Shown here: positions 17,730 through 26,898 of the stretch, in pieces
Position numbering within the stretch: the stretch's first letter is position 1
Layout: each line of letters starts with the position of its first letter
NCBI GenBank assembly: GCA_903834765.1
Contig: CAILKE010000040.1
Location: 1-64,000 of the forward strand
DNA length: 64,000 nucleotides
From: an uncultured Bacteroidota bacterium
GTDB lineage: Bacteria > Bacteroidota > Bacteroidia > B-17B0 > Aurantibacillaceae
Reading direction: 5' to 3'
Notes under the pieces: model-generated
Seen by the model: the letters and a program-made list of their open reading frames with translations, nothing else
What the model was told of the DNA's origin: nothing
Database searches by the model: none
Made by a program: the position numbers and the translations under genes

Positions 17730-19494
17730 ATAATTTAAAGTTAGTGATTTTTAATTGAATGCTAGTTCCGTTTGATGAAGAATTTTCTGTTATTTCAGCA
17801 CGTAATTTGCGAGATAAGGATTTAATTAATTTAGTTCCAAATGCAGTGCCTGATGTATTTATAGATTGTTGTTTGCCAACTCCATTATCAGTAACCGCTA
17901 ATATTAAACCTGTAGTTTGTTTTGCTAAACTGATGGTGATTTTAGGTTGTGTAATATTTATAAATGCATACTTGCAGGAATTAGTAATCAATTCTGCTGT
18001 AATTAAACCAATTGGAATAGCAGATTCTAAATCCATATCTAAATCATCAATATTACATTGTAAATCAATAGAACTTGGATTTACTGTCGCCGAAAAGTTC
18101 TTCAAAATATCAAAGGCTAGTTCTTGCAAGTAGGTGTTAATTTTTATACCTCTAATATTATCAGATTGATATAGACGCTTATGTATTAATGAAATAGCAT
18201 TAATACGACTTAAACTATCTTCAATTACTCTAATTGATTTTTCATCAGATAAATCTCTTCCTTGCAAATCTAAAATAGAAGATACCATCTGTAAATTATT
18301 TTTTACACGATGGTGTATTTCGCTCATCATTATTTCTTTTTGTTCTAAATTAGCTTGTATGGCTTCGTTTTTTTGCTCTAATAAATGATTTACTTTTTGT
18401 TTATTTATAAAAAGGAGTAAGGTAAAAACTAAAGTGATTAAAATTACTACAATCACAACTACTAATAATAGGCGTTGTTTGGTGTTAGCCTCATCGTCAA
18501 TTTTTTTCTGCAATTCTATTTCCTTTACCTTTTGTTGATTTTTCTCTACGTCAAATTTGGCCTGCATTTCGGCAATAGCATCGTTTTTATCTGCAGTAAA
18601 TATACTATCCTTAATTGATGAGTAATTTGTAAAACTTTCATAAGCATTTTTATAATCTCCCATTAAGAATAAAATATCTGCCATGGTTTCGTGACAAAAC
18701 ATTTCTCGTTCTAATGCGCCAATTTGCTTACTAATGGCAATGCTTTTTTCTGAGTACATTTTTGCGTCGTCATATTTTTTTAATTCTTTATATACGATTG
18801 CTAACGAATTATAGGTCGAAATTAGATTAAATGAATTGTTTGATTCGATGCTATATTTTTCTGATTGTTTATAATACTCAATGGCTTTTTCGTAATCTTT
18901 TTTCGCAAAATAAATCTTCGCTAGTGAGTTGTAGGTCGGTGATAAACCTGCAATATTTTTTTCTTCTTGATAGATGTTTAGTGCTTCTAAGTAATTTTTT
19001 TCAGCTTCATCATTTTTGTTAATATACGTATATACAATGCCTTGATTGATTAGTACTCCTGCTAATTCTTTTTTGTTTTTTGTTTTTAAATACAAATCAA
19101 TAGCTTTTTGATAGTACATCTGTGCATTATCGTATTGATATTGAAAAAAGTACGATATCCCCATTTGAGAATAGCATTGGGCAATTTTGTTAGTGTCTTT
19201 TAGTTCTTCAAATAGTTTAATAGTTGAAATAAATTGTTTTATGGCTTCAACCGAATTGCCTTTAATGTCTTGGCATACAGCTATATTATTACTTGACTCA
19301 GCAATACCTTTTTTGTAGTTTATATTTTTAGAAAGTTGAATAGCTTTATTAGCTAAAACAATAGCAGAATCTGTTTGCTTTTCACTTAAACTGTCGGCTA
19401 AGTAATTTAATCTATCAATATTTTTTAATTCCTGCTGTGATAGCATAGAATTGGTAAAACATAGTATTAGAATAAGGTTTAGTAAGTAGCGCAT
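17719..19494 (-). CDS. TPR-containing sensor histidine kinase (HisKA_2 type)
   Basis: The 591-residue protein starts with a signal or anchor segment (residues 1-20). About seven TPRs follow (~25-300), then a coiled linker and a transmembrane helix (~340-361, RLLLVVVIVVILITLVFTLLLF). The HisKA_2 dimerisation domain has EIHHRVKNNLQMV with the phosphoacceptor His near residue 393. The HATPase domain has NSCKYAF, DNGVGKQ and GTKLIKSL. The periplasmic TPR region presumably senses a protein or peptide ligand. Kinase and regulator overlap by 11 bases. This architecture is widespread in Bacteroidota. Confidence 0.93.
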   Translation of the reverse strand: MRYLLNLILILCFTNSMLSQQELKNIDRLNYLADSLSEKQTDSAIVLANKAIQLSKNINYKKGIAESSNNIAVCQDIKGNSVEAIKQFISTIKLFEELKDTNKIAQCYSQMGISYFFQYQYDNAQMYYQKAIDLYLKTKNKKELAGVLINQGIVYTYINKNDEAEKNYLEALNIYQEEKNIAGLSPTYNSLAKIYFAKKDYEKAIEYYKQSEKYSIESNNSFNLISTYNSLAIVYKELKKYDDAKMYSEKSIAISKQIGALEREMFCHETMADILFLMGDYKNAYESFTNYSSIKDSIFTADKNDAIAEMQAKFDVEKNQQKVKEIELQKKIDDEANTKQRLLLVVVIVVILITLVFTLLLFINKQKVNHLLEQKNEAIQANLEQKEIMMSEIHHRVKNNLQMVSSILDLQGRDLSDEKSIRVIEDSLSRINAISLIHKRLYQSDNIRGIKINTYLQELAFDILKNFSATVNPSSIDLQCNIDDLDMDLESAIPIGLITAELITNSCKYAFINITQPKITISLAKQTTGLILAVTDNGVGKQQSINTSGTAFGTKLIKSLSRKLRAEITENSSSNGTSIQLKITNFKLYDN

Positions 19495-19604
19495 AATCTG
19501 TGACTATAAATATAACCTCATTTACTCAAAAAGGGAAGGTATTCGCCCTATTTTTTTTATGTTCTTACCCTAATAGTGCAATTTTAGATCATAAAAATAC
19601 TACA

Positions 19605-21770
19605 ATGAAAAAAATCGCATTATCATTTTTCGCTATCGTTCACATGCTAACTTCATCTGCTCAAACTCCAGCTTTGGATTGGGCAAAAGGAATTGGAGGG
19701 ACCGGGCAAGATAACGGAAAAGGGATGGTTTTAGATGCTATAGGCAATGTTTATACTACAGGTTTTTTTACAGACACTGTTGATTTTGATCCAGGAGTTG
19801 GGGTTTATAAATTAGGCGCTGGACCAGTTGGGGCAACCTTTATTTCCAAATTAGACGTCAATGGTAATTTTGTTTGGGCTAAAAGTTTCAATGAAGTAAT
19901 TACAACAGGTGGAGGAAACAGTTATGGTTTTGCCATCGCAATTGATGGTTCTGGTAATATATATACAACAGGCCAATTTTATGGAACCGTGGATTTTGAT
20001 CCAGGAGTTGGAGTTAATGTTTTAAATGGGATTGATGATATTTTTGTTTCTAAATTAGATGCTAATGGAAATTTTATTTGGGCAAAAAATGTCGGTGGCG
20101 CAGGATCAGATTCTGGTTCATCAATAAAAGTTGATGCATTTGGTAATGTTTGTGTTGGTGGCTATTTTACAAATACGGTTGATTTTGATCCTGGTGCATC
20201 CGTAACTAATTTAAGTTCTACATCGAGAGATATTTTTATTTTGAAGCTAGATGCCAACGGTAACTTCATTTGGGTAAAACAAATCGGAGGATCCAGTACA
20301 GATGATTTAAATGCGTTATCGGTTGATGCTGCAGGTAATATCTTTGCTACTGGAACGTTTAATAGCATATGTGATTTTGACCCAAGCGCTACAACATTTA
20401 ATTTAAGTTCAAATGGAGCAAGAGATGTTTTCATTTCGAAACTAGATAATAATGGAAGTTTAGTATGGGCAAAGAGTATAGGAGGTACTGGTCAAGATTA
20501 TGGTTATGGAATAACATTAGATGTTGCGAATAATGTATATGTTGTAGGTGAATATGTTAATACCGTTGATTTTGATCCAAATATTTCTACAACCAATACA
20601 GTAATATCTAATGGCGGGAAGGATGCTTTTATTTTAAAATTAAATTCAACAGGAGATTTTGTAACTGTAACTACTTTTGGAAGTGCATTAGGTAATGATA
20701 ATGCCACTTCTATTTTCGTGGATGTATTAAACAATCAATTTATTACAGGATCTTTTACAAACACAACTGATTTCGATACCAGTCCTAGTACTTATACTTT
20801 AACATCTGTCGTTGCCACTACTTATATTTTAAAGTTAGATGCTCTTAATAATTTTTCATGGGTTCGCAAACTTGGTGGAATTGCAAGTAGCAGCAGTAAG
20901 GGAAATTCAATTTTAGTTGATGCCCTAGGATTCATTTATACAACAGGCTTTTATTCGAATATTTTAGATGTAGACCCTAATTTGCCAGAATTTATTTTGC
21001 CTAATAATGGGGGTAGTGATTGCTATATACATAAAATGGGCGTATGTTCGATGCCAACAATAGCAATTAATACAACAACTTCGTTCGACCAATGTTTAAC
21101 CAATGGACTTACACTTACCGCATCTGGCACAGGAGTAATTTTATGGTATGACATGCCATCCTCAACAACATCCCTGAGCGCAGGAAATACATTTACAACT
21201 ATACCGCCATCTGCAGGTTCCTATACCTTTTATGCGGAAAATAATACTTGCATGGCGAATAGTAATAGAACCCCTATTACTGTTACAGTGCATGATTTAG
21301 CAACTATAAATATTGTATCAAGTAATACACTTGCGTGCCTTGGAGTATCTGCAACCTTAACTGCAACTGGCGCAAATACTTATACGTGGAGTAATTCTTC
21401 TACTGCGAGTTCTATCGTTGTTACTCCAACTACAACTACTTTTTATTCAATAAATGGTAACGATATATTCGGTTGCCCAGGTTATGCTACGTTTACCCAA
21501 TCTGTCTCTTTATGCACAGGTATTAATCAGTTAGTAAATGAATCATCCGTTTCTGTATTCCCTAATCCGTTTACAGATTTAATAACCATTAAAAATTCTT
21601 TTGAGAATTCTAGTATTATGATTGTTGATGTTTTAGGTAAAGTAGTTTTTGAAAAGCAAATAGTATCAAACGAAACAGAACTTGATTTGAGTCATTTAAA
21701 TGTAGGTTTTTATCAATTGTTTGTAAAAGGAGATGACAAATCGTATACTCAAAAAATAGTTAAACAATAA
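19605..21770 (+). CDS. T9SS-secreted SBBP-type beta-propeller protein
   Basis: I start at ATG 19605 because MKKIALSFFAIVHMLTSSAQ is a signal peptide; the frame stays open to 19500 without adding sense. The 721-residue product has seven copies of a ~55-residue repeat. Each holds a D..GN.Y.TG.F..TVDFDPG block, a F.SKLD.NG.F.W core, and often IGG(T/S). Seven repeats suggest a seven-bladed propeller (residues ~22-470). An Ig-like module (~570-640) matches those of the giant protein at 1-4232. The C-terminus is a T9SS sorting domain (VFPNPFTDLITI ... YTQKIVKQ). Secretion to the surface is expected; ligand unknown. The next gene follows after 13 bases. Confidence 0.88.
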   Translation: MKKIALSFFAIVHMLTSSAQTPALDWAKGIGGTGQDNGKGMVLDAIGNVYTTGFFTDTVDFDPGVGVYKLGAGPVGATFISKLDVNGNFVWAKSFNEVITTGGGNSYGFAIAIDGSGNIYTTGQFYGTVDFDPGVGVNVLNGIDDIFVSKLDANGNFIWAKNVGGAGSDSGSSIKVDAFGNVCVGGYFTNTVDFDPGASVTNLSSTSRDIFILKLDANGNFIWVKQIGGSSTDDLNALSVDAAGNIFATGTFNSICDFDPSATTFNLSSNGARDVFISKLDNNGSLVWAKSIGGTGQDYGYGITLDVANNVYVVGEYVNTVDFDPNISTTNTVISNGGKDAFILKLNSTGDFVTVTTFGSALGNDNATSIFVDVLNNQFITGSFTNTTDFDTSPSTYTLTSVVATTYILKLDALNNFSWVRKLGGIASSSSKGNSILVDALGFIYTTGFYSNILDVDPNLPEFILPNNGGSDCYIHKMGVCSMPTIAINTTTSFDQCLTNGLTLTASGTGVILWYDMPSSTTSLSAGNTFTTIPPSAGSYTFYAENNTCMANSNRTPITVTVHDLATINIVSSNTLACLGVSATLTATGANTYTWSNSSTASSIVVTPTTTTFYSINGNDIFGCPGYATFTQSVSLCTGINQLVNESSVSVFPNPFTDLITIKNSFENSSIMIVDVLGKVVFEKQIVSNETELDLSHLNVGFYQLFVKGDDKSYTQKIVKQ

Positions 21771-21783
21771 ATATATAATTACA

Positions 21784-23166
21784 ATGAAAAAAAGAGTATT
21801 CATAATTTCAATTATTATCACTAGTATTATTAGTGAATTGAAATCACAAACAATTCCAGCATATCCTAGTATGGATGATGCCTTAGCTAAAGCTAAAAGT
21901 TCTGATTTTTTAAGAGGGCTATTGAAATTAGACTATAATGCTGATGTTACAAAATGCACTTTCTCTAAGAAATATTTTAGTAATACAGAGGAGAAAGAAG
22001 TTGATGGTTATTTTGGAAAATACACTAGCGACAGATGCGCTCAACTTTTCTCAATTTCAATGCCCTATGATAGATGCATAACCTACATAACCGTAACTAC
22101 TCCAAAAGATGCTAACGGCACTATTTATCAAGTACCAGTTGGAGTTAAATACTCTCGTTTAAAAAATGATGTATTAACAAACCAATGGGAATATTATAAT
22201 GTGGAGTTAGGAAGCCCAAGGGTTATTGGCGGAATTGCTAATGATAGTAAAGCGAAAATTGCATTGTTGGTGGGTGGTATAAAAAAATTCCCACTTAAAA
22301 ATGGCCAACTTTATGGCGGATTAGATGAAACAGGGTTTGAAGGAAGTGTCGAAGCATTAAAACATTTTTCAAGAATAGATTCTATTTATTGTAAAGGAGA
22401 AAAAATTGAGAATGCCAAAGAACAAACTTGGTTTTTTGAAATTAAAGGGCAGGAATATAATTCTAATACGGGAGATATTATTGATGATGCTACATTAACA
22501 GATAATTACATTGTAAATGTTGCTTTACAAGTGAAATTAGAAAATGCTAAATGGAATATTATTGATTTAATGATTAGAGATAATCATGGAAATGATAGAT
22601 CTAATACAAAATATAATGGCCCTTTATTAGCGTGTTTTGGACAAGTAAACTTTGATAAAATTTATAAAAACACAGCATTCTATCAGTTTGCTCCAGATAC
22701 AGATGGCGCATTGAAATTAAAAGCAAAGCAATTGCAACAGGCGATTGAAAACCTTAGCTATAACGAAGAGAAAGACTTAAAATTATTAGTGCAATTTTTT
22801 GATCCCGAAAATAATCCCGAAAAGATGGCTTTAGATTTATTTAAAATTTTGAAAGAAGCTAAAGACAAACAGTGCACAGTACATGAAATTAATGTATATG
22901 AAAGTTATTATGGAAAACCGGGCTCTGGTTCAACTGAAAATTTCATTAAAATTAATGCTGAATTTAAAAGAGAATCGTGCTTAACAAAACCTGAACTGAA
23001 AGAACAATACAAAGCAGCCGGTATGAATGCCAAGCTGATGAAGCAAACTGGAGGTGACATTTCTTCAAGGGCATTGTTTCAAAATAATAGCATTAAATTG
23101 GTAATTAGAGACAATACTTTAATTTTAATTTCTACTCCAACCTTGAGCGAATTAATTTCTTTTTAA
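21784..23166 (+). CDS. Secreted protein of unknown function, 3' end abuts an mrp fragment
   Basis: The 460-residue product has a signal peptide (residues 1-22, ending ELKSQ) and no T9SS sorting domain. The mature part has scattered Cys (TKCTFSKK, SDRCAQLF, YDRCITY) and a mixed alpha/beta appearance. A segment PGSGSTENFIKINAEFKRES lies near the C-terminus. I do not recognise a family. It begins 13 bases after the beta-propeller gene and is probably cotranscribed. Its stop codon (23164-23166) directly precedes a degenerate duplicate of the mrp 3' end. The natural C-terminus may therefore have been cut or replaced at that junction. Confidence 0.75.
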   Translation: MKKRVFIISIIITSIISELKSQTIPAYPSMDDALAKAKSSDFLRGLLKLDYNADVTKCTFSKKYFSNTEEKEVDGYFGKYTSDRCAQLFSISMPYDRCITYITVTTPKDANGTIYQVPVGVKYSRLKNDVLTNQWEYYNVELGSPRVIGGIANDSKAKIALLVGGIKKFPLKNGQLYGGLDETGFEGSVEALKHFSRIDSIYCKGEKIENAKEQTWFFEIKGQEYNSNTGDIIDDATLTDNYIVNVALQVKLENAKWNIIDLMIRDNHGNDRSNTKYNGPLLACFGQVNFDKIYKNTAFYQFAPDTDGALKLKAKQLQQAIENLSYNEEKDLKLLVQFFDPENNPEKMALDLFKILKEAKDKQCTVHEINVYESYYGKPGSGSTENFIKINAEFKRESCLTKPELKEQYKAAGMNAKLMKQTGGDISSRALFQNNSIKLVIRDNTLILISTPTLSELISF

Positions 23167-23285
23167 TTATATTTTTGGAAAAGATGGCGCTAAAAATTTA
23201 TCAGCCGAAATGAATTTTCCTTTATTAGGACAAATACCTTTGGTGCAAAGCTAATAATGTTAAAGAGAAAATAGCTACAGCGTAA
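23167..23285 (+). pseudogene. Internally deleted duplicate of the mrp 3' end
   Basis: Bases 23167-23251 match mrp 16701-16785 at 82 of 85 positions. Bases 23253-23285 match mrp 16903-16935, including the stop region, at 27 of 33. The 117 bases between them in mrp are replaced by one base. The fragment reads YIFGKDGAKNL then a changed tail, and a stop follows QIPLVQS. It has no start codon and is not functional. Nothing else is recognisable up to the TonB receptor gene at 23440. Confidence 0.9.
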
Positions 23286-23439
23286 ATACCTCTTGTATTT
23301 TATTTTTTGAAAATAATTTTCTATTATTTTCAAAAGTAAAAGTTCTTTCGTGATACTATAATTTGGTGCTTCAATTTTTATCCGAGCAGAGTAACTAAAT
23401 ATTTGATTTTACCTTATAATATTTCACTGTTTATAATTT

Positions 23440-25635
23440 TTAGAAAGAGGCTCCTATACTCACAAATACTGTTCTAACGTTTCCTGGCATAATACCAGGC
23501 CCAGGATAACCGCTAGCTCTTCGTGTTGCATATTTTTCATCTAAGATATTATTTACACCTGCTTTTAAGTTATAGTGATTCATAAATCTGTAGGAAAGAG
23601 AAGCGTCCATTACCTCATAGCCAGAGAGTTTTCCAATAGTTCCTGTTGAGTTTGGTGTTTCAGTATTTGTTGCATCAGTAAACACATCTCCAACACTACT
23701 TAATTGAAATGTTGCAGAAAATCCTTTCAGATAATACGTTGCGCCATAGCGGTGAATATATTGAGGTGCATTTTCTACGCGCTTGCCTTCAATGGATTTG
23801 CTTGGATCGCTCGTAATAGCTGGATTATTCCATTTTACATATTTTGCATCAATCAATGAGTTAGATGCAAAAAAGCTGATGTTGCCAAATTTGAAATTGT
23901 CGGTGAAAATTTTAATTGGATTAATTTCGATGTAAGATTCAACACCTTTGCTTACAGAATTACCAATGTTAGTTTTAAATGGTGCTCCGTTTTGAGTTAT
24001 TGTTCCAATGCGGTTGTCGTAATTAAGGTAAAACACACCCACATCAAAACTTAAATAGTTTTTCACACTACCTCTATATCCAAAATCTGCATTGAAGCCA
24101 CTTGCGTCTTTTAAATTTGGATCAATGATTTCAGTAGTAGCAGAAGGTGTTAATTCGGAAAAAGTAACAGGGCGGTATGCTAGTGAATAGTTGGCATAGA
24201 TATTTGTTTTTTCAGTAACCTTCAATTCGCTTCCTATTCCGTAAAGTAGAATTTGTCGTACCTTTTTATTACGATTTATTGTACCTGTTTGACTAGTGTT
24301 AATATATCCCTCACTTTCATTTTCAATATAATCAAAGCGAATGCCTGGCACAACTTTCAAGCGATTACCAATTTGAAAAATATTTTCGGCAAAGGCTGCA
24401 TAGTTTGTTGTTGTAAATTCTAGTGAACGCCCATACTGAGGATTAGTGAGCGTTAAATCAAAATTATAACCTGTTGTTCCGGCACCAAGTTGATTTCTTT
24501 TTGTGTTGCCACTATAAGCTCTTAGGCCTCCTGCAAAAATATTTTCCTTACCAAAAAATTTATATTTAACAGATGCTCGTACTTCGGTTCCGTAATTTTT
24601 ATAATTATCACAGTCTACTTGTCTTGCATTATACTCAAGAGTTGTTGGATTAATGCTATCTTTAAATATTATTGCTTTGGTGAAACCAACACTATTGCGT
24701 TCAGCAATTGTTGTAAATGATTTTATTTGTATACTGATTGATGATGAAATATCATATTTAATAGTAAGCGATGCAACATTGAATGGAGCACTAAACCAAT
24801 TTCTTTCTCTAAATGATTGCCTGTGATTATCGTCAAACTGTGCATCAGTGAGTCCTCCCGGCTGTTGACTTTTGTAACTCATATTAGTATACTCTCCTTC
24901 AAGTTTTATTTTTTTTGTAAGTTGATAGTTTACTGAAAAATATCCCGTGTAAATAGTGTAACGACTATTTTTGCGCCATCCTTCGGCTGCACGTTGATGT
25001 ATGAATCCATAATAGGATAATTTTTTATACGTACCACCAATTGCATTGTAGGAATTAAATAAGCCATAAGAACCTATTGTTTCTTGCGTTTCAAAGGATA
25101 TTGGTTTGTTTGGATTTCCTTTTTTAATTTGGTAATTGAGCACGCCCCCAAATTGCGGACCGTATTGCAAAGATGCTGCTCCACGGATGACTTCAATTTT
25201 CCTCATCGCTTCCATTGGTGGAGTATAATAGGATTCAGGGTACCCAAAAACCTCCGAACTAATATCATACCCATTTTGTCTAACATTAAATTCCCATGAG
25301 CGATTCGGACTTAATCCTCTTGCCGCTACTCCCGCTTGAATTCCTGAACCATCATTTTCCCAAATACTCATACCAGGTACTTTTGCAAAAACCTGACGCG
25401 TGTTGTTAGTGCTTAGGTCTGCATTTATTTTATCCAATTGTATGACTTCTGTTTTTTTACCTGCATAAATAACATTCTCCTTCATGTCAGGCATGCGCTC
25501 TATTTCACTTAAGAGATTGTTTTCCTTTATCACAACTTCCTCTAAGGATAATACTTTTGTTGTATCAATTTGCTGTGAGTAGGATGTTAAAAATGCTATA
25601 ACACCTAAAGACATAAGAAGAAGTGATTTTTTCAT
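23440..25635 (-). CDS. TonB-dependent outer-membrane receptor, FecA-like
   Basis: The 731-residue protein has a signal peptide (1-20) and no N-terminal carboxypeptidase-like domain. Its plug domain (~55-170) contains FAKVPGMSIWEND, VAARGLSPNRS and the typical MRKIEVIRGAASLQYGPQFG. The beta-barrel ends in FVSIGASF with a terminal Phe. The plug most resembles FecA-type receptors for ferric dicitrate and similar siderophores. In Bacteroidota this label covers several ligands, so the substrate is uncertain. No SusD partner and no iron ABC transporter are adjacent. Confidence 0.9.
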   Translation of the reverse strand: MKKSLLLMSLGVIAFLTSYSQQIDTTKVLSLEEVVIKENNLLSEIERMPDMKENVIYAGKKTEVIQLDKINADLSTNNTRQVFAKVPGMSIWENDGSGIQAGVAARGLSPNRSWEFNVRQNGYDISSEVFGYPESYYTPPMEAMRKIEVIRGAASLQYGPQFGGVLNYQIKKGNPNKPISFETQETIGSYGLFNSYNAIGGTYKKLSYYGFIHQRAAEGWRKNSRYTIYTGYFSVNYQLTKKIKLEGEYTNMSYKSQQPGGLTDAQFDDNHRQSFRERNWFSAPFNVASLTIKYDISSSISIQIKSFTTIAERNSVGFTKAIIFKDSINPTTLEYNARQVDCDNYKNYGTEVRASVKYKFFGKENIFAGGLRAYSGNTKRNQLGAGTTGYNFDLTLTNPQYGRSLEFTTTNYAAFAENIFQIGNRLKVVPGIRFDYIENESEGYINTSQTGTINRNKKVRQILLYGIGSELKVTEKTNIYANYSLAYRPVTFSELTPSATTEIIDPNLKDASGFNADFGYRGSVKNYLSFDVGVFYLNYDNRIGTITQNGAPFKTNIGNSVSKGVESYIEINPIKIFTDNFKFGNISFFASNSLIDAKYVKWNNPAITSDPSKSIEGKRVENAPQYIHRYGATYYLKGFSATFQLSSVGDVFTDATNTETPNSTGTIGKLSGYEVMDASLSYRFMNHYNLKAGVNNILDEKYATRRASGYPGPGIMPGNVRTVFVSIGASF

Positions 25636-25821
25636 TGATTACTATATTTAATTAATGTTCTGGTTTTAATTTTCTGAGTGCAAAGAAACTTTACGTTAAT
25701 AAATTCCACAATACCTGAAAAGTGGTATTTAGAATTATTCCAATTAAGGTATTTAGACTTCACTCAAAAACTCAATTTTACTTTTTATTTTCTTTAAGAT
25801 TGATTAATAAATATTTTAAAA

Positions 25822-25946
25822 ATGAAAACTAAAAAAACGAATTAGATGTAGATTTCATTGGAGGTATTGGCGAATTATCGCTTGAAGAAGAGAAAGCATT
25901 AAGCAATTATTTTAAAAAGAAAAAGTTAAACCTAAATGTTCCCTAA
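25822..25946 (+). pseudogene. Small acidic-basic ORF with a probable one-base frameshift
   Basis: ATG AAA ACT AAA AAA is followed, in the +1 frame, by ELDVDFIGGIGELSLEEEKA, then LSNYFKKKK and a stop at 25944-25946. The two parts join if one A is added to the A7 run at 25831-25837. The combined ~41-residue peptide resembles short Bacteroidota proteins with DVDFIGG and EEEKA.S..F blocks, by my recollection. As written, translation stops after MKTKKTN. Either the gene is dead or the base is a homopolymer error. The rest of 25636-26042 shows only A/T-rich sequence and a weak AATACC/GGTATT hairpin at 25710-25729. Confidence 0.55.
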
Positions 25947-26096
25947 GCGCCATTTAACAATATAAGCGCCTGTTTAAAATTATTGGTATAACTAAGAAAT
26001 CTCTTTTAGTGTAATATTTTTTCAGAGTAAAAAATATCCATCCTATTCTTTAAAATCAATCTTTACAAGCACTTCATTTTCCCTGTTAATTAAATC

Positions 26097-26642
26097 CTAA
26101 GGCGCATTGTAACCTAAGTAAACGAATTTATTATTGTGCGTTATGCTATGCTCACTTAATTTTTGTTTGAGTTCGGTTTCTTTATTTAAAATTATTTTTT
26201 CATTGGCATATCCTCCAAACTTAACCACAGCATAATAACCTTCATCCGAATAATGTAACTCAATATTTTTATCATTAGGTTTTGGTAATTCTTCCATGGT
26301 GTATTTGGACGGCATCACAAAACTCATTGAACTACCATCACTATTTTTTTCCATATGAACAGGCGAAGTCATCGAAATTTTATCTGAATGCTGATTACTA
26401 CCAAAAATATAATCTGCAAGTTTTCGAAAATTAGTATTGTTGTTACCTGTGTATGTTTCAGAAGGAGATTTTAAGGTTGCCAAAATAGCTTTTGGGTAAA
26501 AACGAATTTCAATTTCTTGCATTGTTTTTACTAATCTATAATTTTGGCGCTCTGTTTTTTGTTTTAAGGTATAAGACATAACAACTGCTAAAATAGAAAT
26601 TATGATTAAAATTATACCGATTGCTTTTAAAAATTGTATCAT
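26097..26642 (-). CDS. SOUL-family heme-binding protein with a premature amber stop
   Basis: I start at ATG 26642 (MIQFLKAIGIILIIISILA, a membrane anchor). The soluble domain contains IEIRFYPKAILAT, FRKLADYIFG, ISMTSPVHME and VVKFGGYANE, typical of the SOUL/HBP family, which binds heme. The frame ends at TAG (26097-26099) after YLGYNAP. Beyond that stop the same frame continues DLINRENEVLVKIDFKE to a TAG at 26043-26045. This is the family's usual C-terminal ending (YN.P..l.NR.NEV). The stop therefore removes the last ~17 conserved residues. The product may still fold, or the gene may be decaying. Confidence 0.85.
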   Translation of the reverse strand: MIQFLKAIGIILIIISILAVVMSYTLKQKTERQNYRLVKTMQEIEIRFYPKAILATLKSPSETYTGNNNTNFRKLADYIFGSNQHSDKISMTSPVHMEKNSDGSSMSFVMPSKYTMEELPKPNDKNIELHYSDEGYYAVVKFGGYANEKIILNKETELKQKLSEHSITHNNKFVYLGYNAP

Positions 26643-26720
26643 AATAAAAGTATTTAAAATAGGTAAAAAAAAGTTACACTTAACTGGTAAATGCAATAGC
26701 ATTTATAATTCAAACTTATT

Positions 26721-26875
26721 GTCAGTTCGAGCGAAGTCGAGAACAATGTAGCATCTCGACTTCGCTCGATGTGACACACCTCGACTTTGCTGGATGTATG
26801 ACATCTCGACTTCGCTCGATGTGACACACCTCGACTTTGCTGGATGTATGACATCTCGACTTCGCTCGATGTGAC
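26721..26875. repeat. Cluster of palindromic TCTCGACTTCGCTCGA repeats with a 50-bp tandem duplication
   Basis: GTCAGTTCGAGCGAAGTCGAGA-type sequence at 26721-26742 pairs with TCTCGACTTCGCTCGATGTGAC-type sequence at 26754-26775. Two identical 50-bp units (26771-26820 and 26821-26870) then follow, each holding a degenerate CCTCGACTTTGCTGGATG and a canonical TCTCGACTTCGCTCGA. The core is the same as at 15761-15814. Any reading frame here is an accident of the repeat. The element lies between the SOUL gene and the restriction-modification gene. Confidence 0.9.
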
Positions 26876-26898
26876 AAATGAAAAAATTAAATACTACT

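Noticed and set aside
17759-18133. A 124-codon open frame antisense to the histidine kinase ATPase domain
   Set aside because: The sense strand has clear HATPase motifs, so this is a shadow.
26654-26854. A 66-codon open frame on the minus strand over the palindromic repeats
   Set aside because: It is a translation of the repeat itself; no start context or recognisable protein.
26771-26875. Tandem 50-bp repeats that could look like a short CRISPR array
   Set aside because: The units are identical end to end with no variable spacers, the core is a dispersed palindrome also found at 15.8 kb, and no cas genes are present.
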